IMG/VR virus record: IMGVR_UViG_3300020417_001093
Span: 1 to 20,504 of that record
Length of the DNA: 20,504 nt
Origin: a virus
Direction: 5' to 3' (one strand)
Made by a program: the position numbers and the translations under genes. The notes under the pieces are model-generated. The model did no database searches, had not been told where the DNA came from, and saw only the letters and a list, made by a program, of their open reading frames with translations. Below, piece after piece: positions 15,938-20,504 of the stretch. Position 1 is the first letter of the stretch. The number at the start of each line of letters is the position of its first letter.

Positions 15938-17851
15938 TTAAAATAATGGTACCACTCTACCTCTAATGTCTGTATCAGGATATTTAACCTCAAATATAGA
16001 CGGGTCTTTAGGTGGATAGATTACACCATTTCTTGTTGCGTATTTCATGTCGTATCTTCTCGGTGAGTAGGTTCCACCATACTTGTTGGTGATTTGTAAT
16101 CCACCAAGTCCATCTTTGTCAGGTCTTACAACACTCTGTACACCATCTACATCATCTAACATGACATATACATCCGACAATAATATCGGTTGATTTATTT
16201 GTTGGTTGTCTACTTTAAAATAATCTCTTAATTTACTTATACATTTTAAAAGTATTTCATTTGAGTTGTAATTTGGTTTTACTACTATCTCGAAATCGAT
16301 TCCTATATTTACAATGTATGCGTTTTTAATATTAATCGCATCTGTAAGTATTCTATAGAACGATAAATAATTCGCAAGATTTTGTTTTGTTGCGACATTT
16401 AGTTCTGTAATGTTTTTGTTTGAGTCATATCCTAATACATAAAAGTTTATACCAAGTGGATTGGATATTGGATTAGGACCATCATCTAATGATGTCTCTA
16501 TTTGAAAGTCAGGAGCGACAAATGCTTTTGCTACCGAACCAAATTGTGGTGGCATCGCATAAGTTCTAACTACATAGTCTTCTCTTGTTACTGACCTGTT
16601 CTGTGCTCCGAAATATGCTTTTGCATTTTCTCTTACTTCATCAACAGTTTCTTCGAACTTACCACCAACTGCGGCTGCTTCGTTTGACATTGCTATAGAG
16701 TTTCTTGCTTGATTGTACAATGATGTATCAAGTCCTAACGTTGATGTTTCGATTTGAATGTTTCCAATTTGTGTTAAATCATTACTTGGAACATTATCTG
16801 ATACACCTTGACTTACTCTATATGTAACTGTTAGTGTTTGGTTAGCAGGAGCTACTCCATATGTTTTAGAATACAGAAAGTTTGATGGGTCTAAACCTTG
16901 ATTTAAGTTACCACTTGCATTATATAATGCGGACCCAACATTGTCAGGGTTAGGAAGTAGTTCTTCGTCTGCGTTTGCAGATATACCTGCTCCAAACTGA
17001 ATATGTATTTCACCATCGTCTGATACTCTTGTGATGTATCTCTTCGGTACTTTTTTTAATTTTAGTAACGAAGGTGTATCAGAACTATATGCTGAATACT
17101 CTAATGAGTACTCTTCAGTATTTGGAGTTTCTTCAAATACGGTGTCTTGACCAAGGTAATCTACCTTTGTCCAATCCTCACCGTCATCATCAGATATTTT
17201 GATTACATCTATAAGACCGTCTTCGTCTTGTAATCTAATTTTATCATATATCTTTGGGGTACCAAATGTAAAAGTCTGTGTCTTTTCTTTACCACTTGTT
17301 GCTTTTACATACTTCTTTAAAAGATATTTAATTGGTTCGTTGTTGTTGTCATCAATTTGATAAACAGAAACTTCAGTCGGGTCGAATGAAGATGAATAGT
17401 TAAATCTTACTTTTTGATTTGTACTAAACTCAACCTCACCGTTAGATTCCGCGGTTACTGTCGCTCCTTCTTTAATTGTAAGAGCGTATCTCCAATCGGG
17501 TCTAACACTGTCACCACTTCCTATTGAAGGTACTATTTGATATACACTTAAGGTTGTTGTAGCAGGTACATTTAGTTTTGGTTTGTAACCATATGCTTGT
17601 GAGATTGTAAATATATTTTTCTTTTCCTGAGCTTCTTCTAATAAAGATTCTCTTAACTGAACATCAGTATAGTAAGAAAGTACGTCACCAACATATGACG
17701 CAAGTTCCAATATCATCATACCTGGCGATGACTCGTTAAAATCGTTATATGTTTGTGGGAAGTAAGTTTTTGTGAAGTCAACAAGATTATTTCTTATTTC
17801 TCCAAAATCCCTTCCTAAAAGTTTTACTTCCTTTTTTATTTTGTCTGCCAT
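15938..17851 (-). CDS. gp6: Baseplate wedge protein, gp6-like (baseplate J family)
   Basis: The 637-residue protein has the hallmark N-terminus of T4-type gp6: LLGRDFGEIRNNLVDF, then YNDFNESSPGMMILELASYV and GDVLSYYTDVQLRESLLEEA (residues 11-74). A second conserved block, NRSVTREDYVVRTYAMPPQFG at about 418-438, is shared by Baseplate_J proteins. T4 gp6 dimerises and joins the baseplate wedges into the ring around the hub, and holds the dome-to-star switch; T4 gp6 is similar in length at about 660 residues. The adjacent upstream gp25-like gene is the natural partner, as the two interact directly in the T4 wedge. It starts 9 nt after the gp25 stop and lacks a strong Shine-Dalgarno sequence (AGGGTTAG is the nearest). 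No truncation is apparent. Confidence 0.93.
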   Translation of the reverse strand: MADKIKKEVKLLGRDFGEIRNNLVDFTKTYFPQTYNDFNESSPGMMILELASYVGDVLSYYTDVQLRESLLEEAQEKKNIFTISQAYGYKPKLNVPATTTLSVYQIVPSIGSGDSVRPDWRYALTIKEGATVTAESNGEVEFSTNQKVRFNYSSSFDPTEVSVYQIDDNNNEPIKYLLKKYVKATSGKEKTQTFTFGTPKIYDKIRLQDEDGLIDVIKISDDDGEDWTKVDYLGQDTVFEETPNTEEYSLEYSAYSSDTPSLLKLKKVPKRYITRVSDDGEIHIQFGAGISANADEELLPNPDNVGSALYNASGNLNQGLDPSNFLYSKTYGVAPANQTLTVTYRVSQGVSDNVPSNDLTQIGNIQIETSTLGLDTSLYNQARNSIAMSNEAAAVGGKFEETVDEVRENAKAYFGAQNRSVTREDYVVRTYAMPPQFGSVAKAFVAPDFQIETSLDDGPNPISNPLGINFYVLGYDSNKNITELNVATKQNLANYLSFYRILTDAINIKNAYIVNIGIDFEIVVKPNYNSNEILLKCISKLRDYFKVDNQQINQPILLSDVYVMLDDVDGVQSVVRPDKDGLGGLQITNKYGGTYSPRRYDMKYATRNGVIYPPKDPSIFEVKYPDTDIRGRVVPLF

Positions 17852-17860
17852 ATTCTAACC

Positions 17861-18298
17861 CTATGCGATTGAAAGACTACCCTGTTCATCTACGTTTACT
17901 ATAATTATCTGATTTGCTCCACTTTCTCCTACAGAAAACGAAAAAGAAATATTAATTCTATTTTCATTTGGTAAATCATCTACTATAATTTCTTTTATAT
18001 TAATGTAAGGTAACCAAAATTCTATATCCTTCTGCAATCCCGCTTTTAGATTGTCAAGTAGGTTTTTTGTTATATTTTCAAACAAGAAAGATGGGACATC
18101 AGTTCCAAATAATGGTTGAAACGGTCTCTCACCTTTTCTTGTTAATAATAAGTTTTTTAAGTTAGATAGTGCCTGTTCTTCTGTCGTAAACGTGCTTGCG
18201 AATATAGGAGTCCCACCCAATGGTAATGGAATACCCACACCTATGTTTTTCTGTAGGTCTAATGGGTGATACTTTTTCTCTTCACGTTTTCTTGACAT
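17861..18298 (-). CDS. gp25: Baseplate wedge protein, gp25-like
   Basis: The 145-residue protein matches the gp25/lysozyme-like baseplate family (also TssE of type VI secretion): LLLTRKGERPFQPLFGTDVPSF, cut here as LLLTRKGERPF (about residues 50-60) followed by QPLFGTDVPSFLFE, then ISFSFSV near the end. In T4, gp25 sits at the junction of wedge and tail sheath and is needed to start sheath assembly. Length is close to T4 gp25 (132 residues), with a short charged N-terminal extension (SRKREEKKYHPLDL). The ATG overlaps the stop of the upstream gene by one base (TAATG), and the gp6-like gene follows after 9 nt, a baseplate gene order also found in T4 relatives. Confidence 0.93.
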   Translation of the reverse strand: MSRKREEKKYHPLDLQKNIGVGIPLPLGGTPIFASTFTTEEQALSNLKNLLLTRKGERPFQPLFGTDVPSFLFENITKNLLDNLKAGLQKDIEFWLPYINIKEIIVDDLPNENRINISFSFSVGESGANQIIIVNVDEQGSLSIA

Positions 18299-18744
18299 TA
18301 TACTCTACCCTTCTTCGTATCTATTGCTTTCATTAACTGAGAATAGTCTCTTGTTAATGCGTTACCAACACCTGAGTTCATCACTGCGTTTACATCAACT
18401 GCTCTACCATCAGAATCTTGTGTTGGTATCATTGATTGTTGTGTTGGTTGATTACTAAGACCCATCATCGACGCCATAGTTTGTCTATCCATACCTTGAG
18501 CATGTTGTGATGTCAAGGTTTGACCACCCATGGTATCCCAAGTGTCTACTGTTTCGTTTAACAAATCAGAAAACTTGTTACCCTTGAACTTGACCTTTGG
18601 TTTTTTACTTTGAGTTTTAGTTTGAGGCGTACTCATCTCTTTAATAACAGATTCTCTGATAGTTGTTTTTTGTTTTTCAACTTCCTTACGAACCTCTTCT
18701 TTTATTAAGAGTTTTAACGCTTTTACAAATTTATTAGTGTCCAT
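18298..18744 (-). CDS. Small unknown protein with N-terminal helix, upstream of gp25
   Basis: The family is not recognised. Residues 1-38 of 148 are strongly helical and charged (KALKLLIKEEVRKEVEKQK, then IRESVIKEM), probably a coiled coil. A Lys-rich segment (KKPKVKFKGNKFSDLL) follows, then a Met/Gln-rich stretch (MDRQTMASMMGLSNQPTQQSM) that looks flexible. The end is ALTRDYSQLMKAIDTKKGRV. Its place between the spike-type and gp25-like genes suggests a virion or assembly role. It follows a 44-nt AT-rich gap that contains the putative promoter motif. No Shine-Dalgarno sequence precedes the ATG, unlike most neighbours. Its stop overlaps the gp25 start by one base. Confidence 0.78.
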   Translation of the reverse strand: MDTNKFVKALKLLIKEEVRKEVEKQKTTIRESVIKEMSTPQTKTQSKKPKVKFKGNKFSDLLNETVDTWDTMGGQTLTSQHAQGMDRQTMASMMGLSNQPTQQSMIPTQDSDGRAVDVNAVMNSGVGNALTRDYSQLMKAIDTKKGRV

Positions 18745-18788
18745 AATTGTATTTGTTTTTATATAAATATGATTTAATTAAATTATTA
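18745..18788 (-). promoter_or_regulatory. AT-rich gap with second copy of the putative promoter motif
   Basis: This 44-nt gap is the second largest in the window. On the coding strand it holds ATATTTATATAA at 18770-18759, identical to the 12-mer at 8240-8229, and 15-20 nt before the ATG at 18744. A TTTAATTAAA palindrome lies just upstream (about 18773-18782). The repeat at two gene-initial gaps suggests a promoter, possibly for late genes. The strand is assigned from the genes it precedes; TATAAATA itself lies on the plus strand at 18762-18769. Confidence 0.45.
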
Positions 18789-19268
18789 TTACGACCAAGG
18801 TGAAACTGTTGTACCAATTGTGTATGTTCCTGTTCTCATATACACGTCAACAGCATTTGAAAACTTAGTCGCAAATATTTGTCTTGATTGATATATGGGG
18901 GACACGGGGGTACCCCAAATAGTTAATAATGTTATCTTTAACGCTCCTAATCCTGCTGGTGGAGTTGCTGCTGTTGCTCCCGCCGCTATCATTCCCGCGG
19001 GAAATTGAGCAGTATACGCTGCTAACCAATCTGCAAACATTAACATAAGTTTACCGTTTGGTGCACTTGGTATTGCACTCGTAGCAAGATTTGCTTTAAA
19101 TGATTGGTCCATTGGTGGTTTACCATTGACTGCATATATTATTGGATTAGAATAGGAAATAATTGCCTCACCTATTGTTTCTGCTGCGGATTCATATGTG
19201 GTTCCATCATCTACCGCATTAAAATAATTTAAGATATCGTTTTTTAAATTTGCTTTTATTAAAGGCAT
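18789..19268 (-). CDS. Small unknown protein, probably virion-associated
   Basis: The family is not recognised with certainty. The 159-residue product begins MPLIKANLKNDILNYFNAVD, then SAAETIGEAIISYSNPI, a helical start. The middle is Ala/Gly/Pro-rich and hydrophobic (PAGMIAAGATAATPPAGLGA, residues about 90-109), and the end is Thr-rich (MRTGTYTIGTTVSPWS). The hydrophobic middle contains several prolines and is not a clear membrane segment. AGGAAGT before the ATG is a good ribosome binding site. It lies 9 nt after the spike-like gene in the same unit, so a role in tail or baseplate assembly is inferred only from position. Confidence 0.75.
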   Translation of the reverse strand: MPLIKANLKNDILNYFNAVDDGTTYESAAETIGEAIISYSNPIIYAVNGKPPMDQSFKANLATSAIPSAPNGKLMLMFADWLAAYTAQFPAGMIAAGATAATPPAGLGALKITLLTIWGTPVSPIYQSRQIFATKFSNAVDVYMRTGTYTIGTTVSPWS

Positions 19269-19277
19269 TGTAACTTC

Positions 19278-20240
19278 CTATTGACTAATCTTAGCTTTAA
19301 GTGCTGCCACTTTAGATACTGCAGGTGCTAATGGACCTGTAGGACCAACGGGTGTTGGATACTTTCCGTCTGCTATTATTTTTAGTATCTCTAATAAGTC
19401 ATCTAAATACTCATTTAGTAATAACTTATATCCACTTGTACTAATAGCAAGATTATCTTTAGACGATAGTATAATTGATTCGTCTCTTGCGTTCAAATGA
19501 ATTCTACCCGAGTTCATGAAGATACCTTTATCACTATATCCACTTGTCGCAGATATTGGTGGTAAAGAATTTGGTGTTGATAATTTTACAGTCTGTCCCG
19601 ATGTTAAATAAATTGACGAATCATCTTTATCAACATCTTCAATAACAAATTTATTCCAACCACCTTCTTCTTGATGGTTTCTAATTATTGTTATTGGTTT
19701 AGTTGGGTCACCACTCCAACTTGGGTCTTTTGATGTACCTGCTCCTGACGGTGTGTGACCAAGTCTTATTGATTGACCATATCTACCTTCTATCAAAACG
19801 TCACCACTAAATGGTTGAAGTCCTGATAAGTCTTTTACTTCATCAAAACCTGCTTCAAATTCAAAATCTTTTTCGTTATTGGATTCAGGATTACCTGCTG
19901 CTGCTTCATCGTAACCACTTGACCCACCTTTACCTTTTGATGCGGTTATTGACTTTGGTAGTACATTGTGGTTTATATTGTGTTGTAGTGAATTACTTGT
20001 AACATAAAAATATCGTCTTCCACCACCACTCGTTTTGCTATCAGAACTTTTTCCTTTTACTAAGTAAACAAGTTCACCTACTACGGGAACTCTTTTGATA
20101 TTTACGTCAAGTGGATATACGATTTCTGTAGTTAGTGAAGACCCTGTAGAGGTTTTTATCGCTACTTCTATTCCATGTAGGTTATCACCATCACTATCTA
20201 CTAACTCTATCTTTGTTACAAGTCCATAAAGATTACTCAT
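19278..20240 (-). CDS. Baseplate hub/spike-like protein with OB-like start and needle-type beta repeats
   Basis: The 320-residue protein has a beta-rich N-terminus (residues 1-65, YGLVTKIELVDSDGDNLHGI to VPVVGELVYLVKG), consistent with an OB fold as in phage spike proteins. A Gly/Ser linker covers about 100-125. After it comes PFSGDVLIEGRYGQSIRLG (143-161), then KPITIIRN, SSIYLTSGQTVKL and GIFMNSGRIHLNARDESIIL SS (two pieces), where short strands succeed each other every 8-10 residues, as in the trimeric beta-helix needle of T4 gp5 or P2 gpV. No lysozyme domain is visible, unlike T4 gp5. The C-terminus is helical then Pro-rich (YPTPVGPTGPLAPAVSKVAA). The protein would form the membrane-piercing tip at the baseplate centre. 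AAAGGAG lies upstream of the ATG, and the start overlaps the upstream gene by 8 nt. Confidence 0.75.
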   Translation of the reverse strand: MSNLYGLVTKIELVDSDGDNLHGIEVAIKTSTGSSLTTEIVYPLDVNIKRVPVVGELVYLVKGKSSDSKTSGGGRRYFYVTSNSLQHNINHNVLPKSITASKGKGGSSGYDEAAAGNPESNNEKDFEFEAGFDEVKDLSGLQPFSGDVLIEGRYGQSIRLGHTPSGAGTSKDPSWSGDPTKPITIIRNHQEEGGWNKFVIEDVDKDDSSIYLTSGQTVKLSTPNSLPPISATSGYSDKGIFMNSGRIHLNARDESIILSSKDNLAISTSGYKLLLNEYLDDLLEILKIIADGKYPTPVGPTGPLAPAVSKVAALKAKISQ

Positions 20241-20504
20241 CTTCGTCTCCTTTGACAGGTAGGTCCTTTTCTACCTCGTCTATGGCATCCATTAGTTGTC
20301 TTTTCTCTTCGTCACTTAATAATAGACCACCACCTTCGTTGTTGTTATCTTTCATTAATCTCTGTACGATTGCTGCTAACTTAATTAATGCGTCATCGTT
20401 CTTTACAGATATCTCAAGATATTCTTTTATTAAAGGAACAACTACTGAAGCATCATTTAGGTTCTTGACCATTGGTTCAAGTTGTGCAATCAGTAGTTTT
20501 ATTT
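20233..20504 (-). CDS. Unknown small protein, partial: start beyond the right edge
   Basis: The frame is open up to the right edge. An ATG at 20472 would give 79 residues, but the upstream codons (KLLIAQLEP then MVKNLND) continue in the same frame with a helical, hydrophobic pattern that fits the following VVVPLIKEYLEISVKNDDAL, and no ribosome binding site is evident before that ATG. The true start is therefore probably outside the window. The visible part is helical, with IKLAAIVQRLMKDN, a Gly-rich break (EGGGLLLSDEEKR) and an acidic end (DEVEKDLPVKGDEDE). The product is likely an assembly or virion component, since its 3' end overlaps the spike-like gene by 8 nt; I do not recognise the family. 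Confidence 0.72.
   Translation of the reverse strand, partial: IKLLIAQLEPMVKNLNDASVVVPLIKEYLEISVKNDDALIKLAAIVQRLMKDNNNEGGGLLLSDEEKRQLMDAIDEVEKDLPVKGDEDE

Noticed and set aside
20233-20472. A complete 79-residue gene starting at 20472
   Set aside because: The same frame stays open to the right edge with a matching amphipathic pattern, so the ATG is probably internal and the gene is partial.

Overview
The window is a 20.5 kb piece of an AT-rich tailed-phage genome, probably a contractile-tailed (T4-like, myovirus-type) phage of the kind common in marine viromes. The assignment rests on a gp25-like wedge protein and a gp6-like baseplate wedge protein in adjacent genes, with a needle-like spike/hub protein just upstream. 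The host cannot be told from the sequence. All convincing genes lie on the minus strand and are almost end to end, so transcription runs from the right edge to the left. No gene-free stretch exceeds 64 bases. I saw no tRNA, rRNA, CRISPR array, insertion sequence or convincing hairpin terminator.

Right to left, the order is as follows. (1) 20504-18298: the 3' part of a small unknown gene that enters from the right edge, a spike/hub-like protein with an OB-like start and beta-needle end, and two small unknown proteins probably belonging to the virion. (2) 18298-15938: gp25-like and gp6-like wedge proteins. (3) 15927-12727: a 691-residue protein in which two tandem beta-sandwich modules appear to interrupt a DNRLRE-like domain, a Gly/Ser/Thr-rich small protein, and an unexpected nucleotidyltransferase-fold protein with an intact acidic triad. 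(4) 12740-8274: a 1488-residue tail/baseplate protein with an internal LamG-like domain and a disordered Pro/Gly/Asn tail. (5) 8209-4469: three further virion-type proteins; two share a C-terminal module of about 130-145 residues, and one of these also carries a LamG-like insertion. (6) 4466-1: a DNA-processing block made of a T7 gp3-type endonuclease I (Holliday-junction/branched-DNA resolvase), a TOPRIM primase, and a very long open frame joining an SbcD/Mre11/gp47-like nuclease to an SbcC/Rad50/gp46-like ATPase in one polypeptide that leaves the window at the left edge.

The structural genes would together build the baseplate and tail tip, with several lectin-like domains suited to binding host surface glycans. 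The last three genes would act on DNA: priming, branch resolution and recombination-end processing. The most notable points are the SbcD-SbcC fusion, the nucleotidyltransferase inside the tail operon, the nested glycan-binding-type insertions, and an identical AT-rich 12-mer before two genes that follow the two largest intergenic gaps, probably marking late promoters.
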